NCBI GenBank assembly: GCA_038373865.1
Contig: JAXGGA010002875.1
Coordinates: forward strand, 48,964-112,963
Length of the DNA: 64,000 bases
Direction of reading: 5' to 3'
From: Uloborus plumipes
Lineage: Eukaryota > Arthropoda > Arachnida > Araneae > Uloboridae
A model generated the notes under the pieces. It did not search any database and was not told the origin of the DNA. It worked only from the letters and a program-made list of their open reading frames with translations. Positions 26,498-39,200 of the stretch are shown one piece after another (the first letter of the stretch is position 1; each line of letters opens with the position of its first letter). A program made the translations under genes and the position numbers.

Positions 26498-27129
26498 TTG
26501 AAGGGGCAGGTGGATAAAGGTGATACGGGACAATTTTGGAAAAACATACTTTTTACCATAGATGAAGGTGAAAAAAGGCAATATTTTTCTTTTTGAAAGC
26601 GTTTTCTAGATATTTAAAATATTGTCACATATCACCTTTTTTCGCTTGCCCCTTCAATTGTGTTGTGAGTTAACACAATTGAACACACACTAATTTGAAT
26701 TTGTGTAAATCGGCTTGTTTCAAAAGTCACATATCATCTTTATTCACTTGCCCCTTCAATTATAGTTAAGGCTACGCACATCCTGATCGCATCATTACGG
26801 CAGTGTCAGGTTGGGTTGAGTTGACTCCAACTATAATTCAATTCTGAGTGAAAAACAGACAGCTAATTGAAGAGGCAAGTGGATGAAGGTTAAATGTGAC
26901 TTTTGAATTTCGCCGATTTACATAAATTCAAATTAGTGTGTATTCAATTGTGTTAACTCACAAACACAATTGAAGGGGCAAGTGAACAAAGGTGATATGT
27001 GACAATATTTTAAATATCTAGAAAAAGCTTTCGAAAAGAAAAATATTGCCTTATTAATTTCATCCATGGTAAAAAGTATGTTTTTCTAAAATTGTCACGT
27101 ATCACCTTTATTACGCGTTGCCCCTTCAA
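26498..27129. mobile_element. Foldback MITE, arms of about 300 bp
   Basis: Begins TTGAAGGGGCAGGTGGATAA and ends with the inverse around TTGCCCCTTCAA. Inverted similarity runs through the whole element to a short centre near 26800. Each arm also contains a second GAAGGGGCAAGTG block, so the arms are internally repetitive. Relatives of the arm are found at 3285-3364 and 4150-4247. Target duplication not resolved. No ORF. Confidence 0.75.
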
Positions 27130-30100
27130 ATTATCATTTCTTTAAATCCTTTTCACCGTTGGCAGTTCAGCCTCGTGTGTTTTGGCGCTAAAATTGAAAT
27201 GCTGTCATAAGACCAAAATAAGCATTTTGTCGTAGAAAGAACTTTTCTATATATTTTACAAAAAAAAAAAAACAAACTAAGTCTTAGACCATTCAACTCA
27301 TTTTTTTTAATGTTCTGAAAACATTCTTAACTTTTCTTTTTAGGAAATTACATGTTTTTACTTCCCAGATTTTCCATTTAATTAAAAAACTATATAAAGA
27401 TAAAAATTGAATGAGATTTTGGAAACAAATAATGCATAATATTTTTGATACAATATTAATTTTTTGAAATTAGAGCTTGCTTTATTTTTTAATTTTGAAT
27501 GTTGTTTCAACTTACATTGGCATATTTCAAGTTATGCAGAAAATTTCAGGAGCACTTTTTGAAAGTTTTAAATTATGGCTTATCCCACTTTCAAACCAAT
27601 TTGAAACTGAACTGGAAAGATTTTTTACCTCTGAACTTCTCATTGGCCACCACGCGACACGTTGGAAGAAATAAATGCATCGCAGGTTGTTAAAAAGCAA
27701 AAAAGAAAACTTTTAAAAACTACTCAAATATTAGTTCATGGTGTTTAACCTCCAGCGGATAATAGATAATTTAATTAAGATAGTTAAAATTGCGCATGCT
27801 GCAAAAATAAATAAATAAATAAAAATTAAAAAAAAACAGTATTTAAAAAGCTTTCGTTTTTTCATAGCGAAATACAAATAAATAAATGCAAAATAACTAA
27901 ATAAAAACAGTAGTTGTCAAATTTGAAACTTATTTATATTCTTCCATATTAATACAAGTAATTCCTAATTACTTGAAATTATAATGAAAGTCACTTGAAA
28001 TTATCACGTGAAATTATAGTGAAAGTGAAAATTTATGCCCAATTGTATGTATATATCGACGATAAAATGCTTTAAAAACTCACATACAAAATTTAATTAA
28101 ATAAAATCGGAATACCAAAGTTCTTAGATTGTATAAAAATTGAGGAAATATTATCAGTAAGAGTTGCATCGTAGTTTAAAAGTCTGATTTCATTATTTTT
28201 TACCTGCTTTGAAGGGCCGCAGATGCATAAAATACAAAATAAACCTTGTTAAAACTTTTCGTTGCGCAATGTTTTTTTCTCCAGTTAAGTTTAATTTAAT
28301 GTTCTTCGTTTGCCATTGCGTAAACTTAAGTAGCCATTTGATTTACAAATAATTTGCGGAACGACATTCGGTTTCGTATGAGACGGACCATGATTATCAG
28401 ACCGAAGAACTCCCGTTCGGTTTCCACGTGAAAATGCAAGTGCTTTAAAATGGATTATGTCATCAGACGAAAATCGAGTGAGTAACAATGTGTTTGTCGA
28501 AATGTGGGCTGGAAATTTTTTCTGCCGCAATCGTAATGCGTTAACTCTGAGGCCTTTTTCTGATAATTACTTTTAGTGGGAAAAAAAATTTGCTGCAGTT
28601 TTTCTGCGCAAGTTTCAACGTCTTCAATCCTATTTCATTTTGCAGAATCGAAAAGAAAAAAAAAATTTTGACAACTTGAATTCTAATTATGTCTTTCGCA
28701 ATCACGAGTTGTGATAGGCCCCTACTTAAAATTATGTATATTCTTCACATCTAAAGAATTTCCAAGTGTAGCAGCATTTTATTTGCACATGTCATCGGAA
28801 AGAATTTTGTGAACTATACAAGATAATTTAAAAGTTAAATAAACGGATAATTTAAACATTTTCAATTTAATGGTTTGCCGTTCTAAGAAATACAAATAAA
28901 ATTTGCGCGGTAGTGCAGATTTATTTTCCTCATTCCGGTTCGTTCAAAAGAGTCATTCTTTAAGCATTAGTAAGTAATAAAGGGTGAAAATTAGTCACTG
29001 TGTGTAATTAGAAACTAGTTGATCGCTTTTGGAGAAGGAAATTGACATTGAAAAAACTGTCCTTTATGTTCTTGGTATTACTATGAGTCACGGCATTTTT
29101 CAAGTAAAATATATCTTATTTATTAAGTGCTTGCATTATGCTTAAAGGAACAGGAAACATATTCTCATTTTTTGACACTTACCTAAAAATAATAAAAGAA
29201 ACATTCTGTGCAAACCCCAACAAATTGTGACAAAAGTTTTGTGCATAAGGCTGATCGGTTTTTGACATCTATGAAAAATGTGACACCTTTGTGAAAATTC
29301 ATCTGAAAAAGTAGGTTTATATATTTTTAGCTAGGGTTTTTGTATTGGGTCATGTTATTTTCATTCTCTTACGGTTTAGTGATGAAAAACAAATAAACAG
29401 CAACAACAATTTTTTTTTTGCTGTTATGGCAAAGATGAAAAAAGGGCAGTTAAATCGCAGAAAGTTTTGCATAATGTTTCTGTTTTCAAAAAAGAAAAAA
29501 AAGAGGAAACTTTTGTGTCAAGTATTTAAAATAAACCTCAGTAAAATATTCACACAAAGAGGAACAATTTATTTTTATCATGTCAGGCGGGAAGTCTCCT
29601 CCCGCCCCCCTTAACTCCACTAACCGTATTTCAAATTCAAGTTCAATTTTGCTTTGCAAGATGAAGCATAGTTTTTAACATCTGTATTGAAATTAAACAT
29701 ATCAAAAGTGAAAAAAAAATTCAATCTGACAAGCTTTCTGCTTTTAAAATTCTTTCCGTTTAGTTGAGATTTAGATTCAACAGAGTTCACGATTGTAAAA
29801 AAAAAAAACATAGTGAAAGTTGTCTTTGAACTTAAAACTTATATTGTTGCATTAAATAAAATATTGGAGTACCTTCCACCATTAATTCAGTACAGGATTT
29901 TATTGATATTAAGAAAAATAAATGTTTATTTCAAAAATTTTTATAGTTACTAATAACATTTTCGCATAACTTTTCAGTTGGATATAATTTCTTTTTTATG
30001 TTGTCATCATGTGCTAATCTTTAAAACATTTTTTTTTCAAACTGGAGAGAGGAAAAAAAATCAAAATTATTTGCATTCGTTAAAAGCATAACATTTGATT

Positions 30101-33100
30101 TAACAGCCAGCTTTTTATTCACCCCCCCCCTCTTGTCTTTTAAACTTCTCTGTTGTTCATTTGGATTTAATTTATTTGCGTTACTTGTTATTAAAATCCT
30201 GAGTGATAATTTATTTTAAAAATAACTAATAAATTTGGAGTAGTGTTTCAAAGTAGACAAGGTAATTGTGTAACACTATTTATTAGAAAAAATTTACCAA
30301 ATAACTTCTGAAATCAGCAAAACCATTCACTTCTTCAAGCCACTTCTGTTCATTGACATTTGAATATACAACAAAACATTATTCATTTTATTACAGAAGG
30401 TACTTTTGCGACAAAAAAGATAGAGCTAAATGTAATAAAATCAACACTATCTAACACGACCCTTCCTCGCAACGGTGCATTAAGTCCTATTGATATTTTA
30501 TAGATGCAATGTTATTAAATCGTTCGTTGGAACGTTCATACAGAATCGTTCATTCCAATAGAAGGTTTTGTAATTATCAAAAAAATCTTTTCGAAAGCAA
30601 ATACTTAAGAGCCATGTGTTTGAAGGTAAAATATTACCAAGGAACTATTTGAGGATAACAGCGTCGAAAAATAATGGGAACCGAGCATAAACAATAGACA
30701 TCAGAATTTTAATTATTTTAGAAAAATGTAGAAAGCAGAAAGTTTCAGTATCTAAACGAGAGGATAACGCAACATTTTCAAAAAAGAAAAAGAAATTAAA
30801 ATGGAATTCAACCATTATTTTCAAACTAAAAACTTATTTTCGTTGTATTTTGTGGCTAAATGTATTATTTTATTGTTCTATAAACCTTATGAGCATTGTT
30901 TATCATTTTCCGTCCGCATTCATCTATGGATAGGATGGAGTCAATATTTGGGTTTTGAAAAGATAGTTAAAGTAGGAGGTATAGTCCTCCTCTGGTAAGT
31001 TGACCTCAGATATTGATAATATTTACCTTTTTTGGAGTAATAGAAAAGGGTGATTGTTGCGGATTTGAGTTGTAATACTTTTGCGAAACGGCAACGAAAT
31101 TAAACCAACTCAATTAAGAGACTATTCTGCCGTAATAAGAAAAAAAAAACTTATCTCAAAGGGAAAAAATAAATGTTGGAAAAAACTAGAAGACAAACTT
31201 TCAACCTCCATGAATGCCATTAAAAAAAAATGTTTTAGCTCATAAGCAGAACTCTGCAGAAGCAAATTTCAAAATTTCTTTCATCACTATCTTTGAGCAA
31301 ATAACAAAAAAAAAAGCTGTAGAAATGAATTGCAGTAAAAATTTGATTTAAGCCTTTGAAATTAATACGGCAGGATTACCCTTTTTCGTATTACCCCTCC
31401 CCCCCAAAAAAAAGATAAACGTTGTCAATGTAGGTCAAGCTTCTAGAGGAGCACTATGCAACAAATAGCTTTGTTCTATGAGTCAATTGAAGAGCTTGGA
31501 GGATTAAAGGGCAATGTTACATTTTGAAAAATGAACACTCTGGAAAATGGTAAGCAATGGATATATGTGAGCAAATAAAACTTGGTACATCAAAAAATAG
31601 CTGTCATTAGACCATTTTCATACGCATACTAACGACAAGACCAGAAAACAAAAAAACTGCAGCAATAAAACTTTGAACTTTAATTACTCGCAATTTCTAT
31701 TTTGTCACATAAGCCCTTCATCTCCCAAGCCCTTCAATTCTGCATTGAACGTAATAAAACGTAAAATTTAAATATGATGGAATAAAATCACTTAACTTTT
31801 CGCTGGTAATTACGTTGATCTTCGCACGCCCAGCTGTAATTGAGGTAATCCATTCTCAACAGAAAGAAATACTCGTGAATTACAGGCAATTTTGCGAATC
31901 TCAGGTTAGAGACATCAGACATAGACTGCACGAAGTAACGATTAACACACTGCTGTACTATCACACTGACTAAACTGCAAAAGGGTTGATTCCTGTTAGT
32001 TAAGGATGTTCGCCATTTGGCGTCGATTTTGGTTTCTATTGTGCTTAAATTACACACATTAATCGCTATGAAACAGAAACATGGAGCGAACAAGAAGTAT
32101 TATTATTATTCAGTTTATTGGTAACTAGTACGAATTACGTCTTGTATGTAAAAATGTACATAAAACTTAAAAGATATGCAGAAGCTGAGCTCCCTTGAAA
32201 ATTGAGTTTTCTACGTGAGATTCTTAAGTTGCATTTGAGAATTTTGTATAAATCATACAGCTTCTGAAGAGTTTGCCCCGCCCCATCCCCTCTTTTCACC
32301 CACATACAAAAGAGAACACTCTGATTGCGAACGAGTGTAACCATTAAAGCTACATAAAAAACTGATTTAATTTCTTTCTTTCTTTCTTTTTCTTAAGAAG
32401 AATACAGAAACAAGTGTGTAGACGACATAGTGAAGCGAAACTGTATTAAAAATATTGTTTAAAAAATGCACTGTATATGGTCAATATAAATTGTAAAATC
32501 GGAATTTGACACTTAAGCTGCTTAGGGTAGCAGTAAATATTTATTGACTTAATATACAGATAAATTCGTCCAAAAAAGTTAATAAAACTGTACTTAACTT
32601 TATTTTGAGCGTAATATTTCTGAAACACTTGAAATCAGAAACTAAACACGCATTAATTTGAGAAACCCAGGTAAGCTTGGCATATCATGCCAGTTACTTT
32701 CACAACATCAGAATAAGTACTGTGCTATTATACCACCAGTTCACAAGTTTTTGAATATGTAGTAGGTTTTTAGTGACAAAGAACCCCTCAAGTCACTTTC
32801 ACTGCCCCAGCTCGCTATTGTGACTTTACATATGCTAATGCAGGAAAACCGAACTCATATAGATATACAATGAAAACTTAATTAAACAGTTCAGAAAATG
32901 AAAGCTATTATGTAGAGCACATTTAAGTGTGAAAATTATAGTTTTACTATATTTTTTAACTTTATTATTTCATACATTCGCCCCCCCCCCTCGATATTCT
33001 TCTACGCCTCCCTAGGGGGACGTGATCCCAAGGTTGAAAACTGATGGCCTAGAGGACGCATAAATCCTTTTAATAGCATTATTTCTGTTGATAACTGTCT

Positions 33101-33177
33101 TGTATGTAATCTTTTAATAAAAGTTAATGACTTTATTCTGTATTATGCTTGTTTAACAAATGTTTTTTTTCTCCTAG
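27130..33177. other. Long stretch upstream of the elongase, no coding gene seen
   Basis: AT-rich with simple repeats (AAATA near 27807; TTTC near 32370-32395) and poly-C at 30122 and 32983. About 32975-33050 (CTAGGGGGACGTGATCCCAA, GTTGAAAACTGATGG) resembles one end of a hAT element; no partner found. The elongase promoter and a non-coding first exon should lie somewhere here, because an acceptor precedes its ATG, but I could not place them. The 101-codon minus-strand frame at 31788-32093 has no recognisable features. Confidence 0.4.
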
Positions 33178-33200
33178 ACATTCAACTGCAGCACAACAAA

Positions 33201-33252
33201 ATGATTAAACACCAGTTTATTGAATCTCTGAAACAAACCCTTGACACCGGGG
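33201..33252 (+). CDS. Elongase coding exon 1
   Basis: Starts at ATG 33201 and encodes [17 protein letters not shown] plus the first base of the next codon; donor GTAAGT at 33253. The exon itself appears to begin at 33178 after TTTTTTTTCTCCTAG, leaving a 23-nt 5' leader, so a further upstream non-coding exon is expected. Confidence 0.8.
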
Positions 33253-36200
33253 GTAAGTAGGAACCGTATAAAATATCTTTACTGCCTAATGGAAAATGTA
33301 TACATAAAATGTAGCTTATGTACTTAAAATCGTTGTCAGAAAACAGTTTAATTTTAATATTATTACAGCAAAAATCTCGCATAACCGCACTTTTAAAGCC
33401 CCCCTTTGACAACGCTTAGTCTCATTAGAAAAATGGAAAAAAATTATCAACCGCAAGAGGTAAATACACCTTTTAGAAAATCTTGTACTCGGAGAGTTTA
33501 AGTCAAATCTCATTAGATTTGAGCATAAATTCTGCAAATGTTTAGCAGTTTTGGAAAAAAAATATTTCTCGAGATGTTCTTTGCATTTCTAATTTATTTA
33601 TTTATTTATTTATTTTTTCATTCTTACACTAGTCATGTGATTCAATGTTAAGTAGGAATTTACTTTTTTTTTCATTTCTTTTTAACTACTTATTTTAGAC
33701 AGGGAAATCCGGACGTGGTTCCTGGTGGAAAATGACTACCTGCCGCTCATCCTCACTGCCATGTACATCTCATTTGCGACTGTGATCGGGCCCGCACTCA
33801 TGAAAAACAGGAAACCTTTTGTTCTCAGGAAGTTGATGATCGTCTTCAACCTGGCAATAGTCGTCATCTACACGATCAACGTATACACGGTGAGTAGAAC
33901 AGAGGAACGCCCGATATAGTCATTAAGTTAGAGGATTGATGAGTTTATTATGCTTAGCATTGATTAAATAGACGAGGAAAATCATGCATGACCTCATTTC
34001 AGCATTGATCTAGTGTTAAAAATGCATTAACTAACATTGTCAAATCAGAAAATTTTAAAAGTAATCAAAGTTGGGCAAAATAGAGAGTTAAACAGACTGC
34101 TTGCCAAAGCCATTAAACGTTTGTTGAATTTTTTTTCTACTAAAAGTAACATTTTACCCTTTATGTCCCAAATTAATCAAGCAATGAAATTTTATATATA
34201 TATATATTTTTTTTTTTTGAAAATACATCAAACAGCGTATACTGTCGGCCCCGCTTAAACGAATACTGTAGGTTCCAAGAAATATTATTCGATTAAACAG
34301 GGATCTTTAACATTATGTCCATGACATAGGTTCCGAGATACTTTATTCGTATAAGCGGGGTATTCGTTTATCCGTTACCCGATTAAGCGGGGACGACAGT
34401 ATAACGAATAAACATTTTTTGACAATCAGTAGGGTCTAATTCCTCCTACGCCTTAGGGCCCCGAAAATAACTGTTTCCGATCGCAGGTATCATCTGTCGC
34501 CCTCTCAGCAAAGTACAAGGAGTGGTACTTGAAAGCTTTGGCATGATTCCAGCCATTTAGGATTCATAAAACTAAATCAATATAAGCGGGACTTCCGAGT
34601 TCCGTCGGGGCATAAAGGGTAAATGAAAATACTATGTTTTACGGTGTTAAAACTTCTCAGTAAAAATGCAATTGGTTTTTCTGAAATTTGTATAATAAGC
34701 ACAATTAGGGCATCTGAAAAATGAAGAGAACTTTTCCAACTGTAGTGTAATTTAGTGTGAAGCCCGACTTCCACAGAAGACACATGACGGAAGGACCCGT
34801 TTGCAGGGTAGGCAACCATTCACAGCACAATAATACATTCACACAAATGAAGGACAAGGACAGGAGAGAGGTGGTACGTCTATGCCCGAGCAGGGATTCA
34901 ATCCTCGAATCTCGCTACTTGGGTTAGACTTCTCTGACCACTAGACAAGGTGGCCGGCTACTTACTTGTTGGCGGTAATTTCTGAGGAAGTTGCGTTAGT
35001 TTTGTTTATTTTAGTTATTCAATAGCATAATTCAAAAAAAATAAGAAGAAAGTTTCGAGAGCAACACATTTAAAAACCTTATATTTCTTCTAGCTGAGTA
35101 ACATTGTTAGAAAAAGTAGATTTTTTTTAATGGGTATGAATACTCCTCAAAAAAAGTTCATTTTACCAATAGATATGATAGAATTTGCCTTTGTTTAATT
35201 TGAATGATATTTATGGGTGTGATTTACCAATAAATTAATTTTATTACAATTTTAAATGCATTATTTGTCAAAACAAAAACACTTCTGTACGATATTTACG
35301 AATGAAAAGAAAAAGAGTACATGTTGATTTCAAATTGCTTGATGTATTCGAAAAAAGCTTTAAGCATTTAAAGTCTTTGATGTGTTAGCAAATACTGCCG
35401 TGCGAAGGTTAAGCCCAGTATCTGCAGAGCAGACTTTTTAAGGTACTTGAATAAACGTGTTTTGGATTCTATTCTAACTATATGAAAATGTCGGAAATCG
35501 ACGGGTTTATTTATGCTTTAATTTCAGCAGAATGAAATAAGCAAACTTGTACAAGAGCGAAAGTACAATTTTCGACAAACAAGGAATAAAAAAAAAGAAA
35601 AATTTTCAGAAACTGCCCTTCACCTTCCTATCACAGAACGCATCAAAATCCTTTCAAAATTATGTCGGATATTAAATGTGTTTAATGATGTGATACATTG
35701 AAATTACCTTTAGTGACAACTTTTGTTTCATTTTACTTTCAGATATTCGTAAATCTTCCATATTTAGGCATGCACAAATTTTGTAAAGGAGCACCAGTAA
35801 AAAAAGGAGACCTAACATACAAGGTATATATAATTTCAGAAGCGAATTTTCGTGTTCTTTCACAAAGAAATTTCACACAGTAAAGGTATAATTAATCAAC
35901 ATTGATTTTAATAGGTGCAATATAGCTGTAATATAGTACAGTAAATAGTTTTTGTAAATGACGGCAGCTGTTTTCATTTTGCTTCAAAACCTTTTAACTC
36001 CGTATTTTTTTAAGGTTAAACTAGCAAAAGTTTTTTTTTTTGAAAATTAAATCTTTAAGTTGGGTAGACCGACCAGTGAATGAGCACCTAAGCAAATTTT
36101 CAATTTCAAAAATTCATAGCGTCGTTAAAAATTGTAGCGTATGCCACATGACAATAAGAGCACTTACGGTACGGTACAACTCGAAAAAATTTTTCAGGTT

Positions 36201-39200
36201 GTACCAAGTGTGGTCGCTCGTTGGTGTGGTTCCATACCAAGGCATGCACAAACTTTTGTTGGCTCTCTTTGTTCTATAAGAGGATTTTTGACTTCAGCTC
36301 GTTTAATCCCTATTCCATGCTGATGAGTGCATAATAAGCACGAAACTGCAGTCCATGGATGGAAGAAACGAGCTGGTGGTGTATTGCAAATAAAGTAAAT
36401 GTTTTTCCACACCTGTATTTTTCAGCACTTACGGTACAATTTCAAATTGATGTTGTGTTCAGTTCAATAATAAAGTAATGACGTAATAAATACTGTACTG
36501 AACGCTAAGTTTAAACAAAATTGATTATTTTTTAGCTTACTTTTCCGTTAAAATTAAAAGAAAGACGAAGAAAGCATTAAAAGTGGCTTAATGTATCTAA
36601 AAATATCGTCAAGTCCAAAAAAAAAAAAAGTCAAAAAGAAATAAAAAAGAAAAATAACTATCGAAAAATTAAAAATAGGAAAGTAAGGTAATGAGATGGG
36701 GAATTTGTGTGTCGGTCTGTCAGTCGGTCTGTCTGCCCTCCCCCTAATAACTTTTGAATTTTCATTCCGATTTGAACAACCTTTTTTTTTTTGGAAAGAT
36801 CTCGGCGAGTACAGCTCATTCCCATATTTTATTTTTCGATTGAACAATTTTTGGTTCAACTTTGAACCGTTCAAACAACCTGTCCCGCGACACTAACTTT
36901 TTAGTGAACAGTCCGATTTGAACAAACTTTTTTTTGTAGAGAAAAACACAACGTTAAGGAGGCACAAATAAGCAGGGATACTGCAGACACGTGTTTCGGC
37001 GTTACAAGGAACGCCTTTTTCAATGCAAAAAATTCCGAGTTTATGGATGCACAGACATCCGACAAAAGCGTAAAACATAGCTTTTGGAAGATATTGGAAG
37101 ATATTTAGCAAGAGCGTTTACAATTTTCTCTCAGTTTGTCAGCGGTATAAAACTATTTCTTCTCTGAAATTTTTAATTTATTTTATTTTTTTTTGTATGT
37201 TTTAGAATTAATCAGTATACAAAGATATAATTACATCAACTGTAATTTTTGATTGTTAACATCAAGAAATCATTTATTTATTTTATTTCATACTTTTTAG
37301 GGCGAATCAAGTTCATAGAAATAGTCTTTGGATTTAAAAATCAGTTTTTATATTTTATTATATTTCGACATATAAAATTATCCATCATATTTTTAAGTTT
37401 AGCAAACATGCGTTAAATTCAAATAGATCTAAGGACATTTCTAATGTTTTTTTTAATAATAAATTCTTCATTGAAACGCTAGTTATATATATACATTTCA
37501 ACATATAATGTTCCATTATAATGCACAGCATTCCTTTTTTTAGCTTACAAGTTGCTGCTGGGTAATCTATATTTTAAAATATGTTGAATATATGGATACT
37601 GTAAGTAAATTTACTTTTATTTTTCTTTGCTTCTAAAATGCTGTATTATACGTTAAGTACAGTAATATATTTCAATACTTGTACTTTATTCACAATGTAT
37701 TATAAAAACGTGCTTTTAATTATGGGATTTGCCAATGGAATGGATATTTTCTTTATTTCTGGCTATAAGGATACGAAAAGTGCATTTTACAACTTAATGA
37801 AAAATATGTCATAGCAGATCATTAATTTCTTATTCAGCGGGAATGCTCGAGAATCGTATATAAAATTTTTGCTTTAATCTACATATTTCATTTATCATTA
37901 ATACGCTTTTATTAGTTTCACATGTTGGTTTGTTTGTATGTATGTAACTCTGTACAGGAGTGCGCACAGAGGAGGGGGATTATGGCGAGTGTTGCGCCAT
38001 CAAAATGGGGGGGGGGATTATTTTAACTAATTTATTTTTTAAATTAAATGATTTACAGTTTATTTTTTTAATTTAAATTATTTGCTGATTTTTTTTAATT
38101 TTAATTATTCATTAATTTATTTTTTAATTTCAATTACTTCTCTTATTTCTTTATTATTAGTATTTATTTGTTTACTTCTGTGTGTGTCTGTGCTTGGAAT
38201 GTCTGGAAGGGAAAAAAAGCGATTCTATTCTGCGAATAATTATTACTTTTAAAAAATTAATAATATGTAAAAAAATAATAGCTACAATTAAAAAAATAAA
38301 TTAATAATATTTTAAAAAATAAATAAAATAAAAAAAGAGGTAAAAATAAAAAGCACAAGAGGGCTGTGAAAAGTTTTTTTGGGTGGCGGGGGGATTTGCG
38401 CTATTGAGTCTGGGGGGGGGGAGAAAGGCACCCCTGACTCTGAAAAAAAGATAAAATTCACTATCTTTACGAATATAAAAGTAACATATTTAATACTATT
38501 ATTAATACTAAAGGCTTAACTATATTACATGTTGACGTATTATAAGTGTTTCAGTTGTTTGCATGTAACTCGGAATAAAAGATCAAATTCAACTGATTAC
38601 TTATAAGTGATTAAACTGATTAAGGTTTATTAAACTTTAAAGTTAATCTAAAAGCTTATTTTTTAGTTTTTTTAAACTATATATTAAATTTTTTAAACAT
38701 AATTTTTGCATTTTCAGGTTTTTTTCATTTTAAGGAAAAAGAATCACCTAGTCACCTTTCTTCACGTCATTCACCATTCTGTAGTGCCGGTCTTCGGATG
38801 GGTCATGCTTAGAACAGAAAGAAGTAAGTAAATGAAAATAAGATCATGGATTTATTTATTGTTAACACGTCTAGAACAATATCGAAAATCGCATTAAAAA
38901 AAATGTAACAATTTCGATCCTACTATTCGTAGTCCTTATGAACGCTTGTCCATTGGTGTGATCAGATATAATATATCTTAATCTACATAACCTATATACT
39001 ACTCAAGCAGAAAATTGCAAAAAACACTGCATACAAGTTCTTTAGATTTGTGAAGAACCTTTTACCAAAACGTTTTAATTTGCTTCAAAAATTAGACTAG
39101 AAGAAAAAAAGTTTTATTTATTTACCCTGCAGAATATTTTGCTACGTCTTTCACACATAACAAAAACGTTAGTATTTCTTATTGAGGTAAAAGTATAAAA

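Noticed and set aside
31788..32093. 101-codon minus-strand frame upstream of the elongase
   Set aside because: No recognisable domain, no splice or start support, codon use like surrounding non-coding DNA.
34860..34959. A functional tRNA gene
   Set aside because: A- and B-box-like sequences are present, but acceptor, D and anticodon stems do not pair properly; SINE origin fits better.
36198..36290. Possible alternative copy of elongase exon 3 (TTCCATACCAAGGCATGCAC resembles the exon)
   Set aside because: Only about 20 bases are similar, and the translation in phase does not read as elongase.
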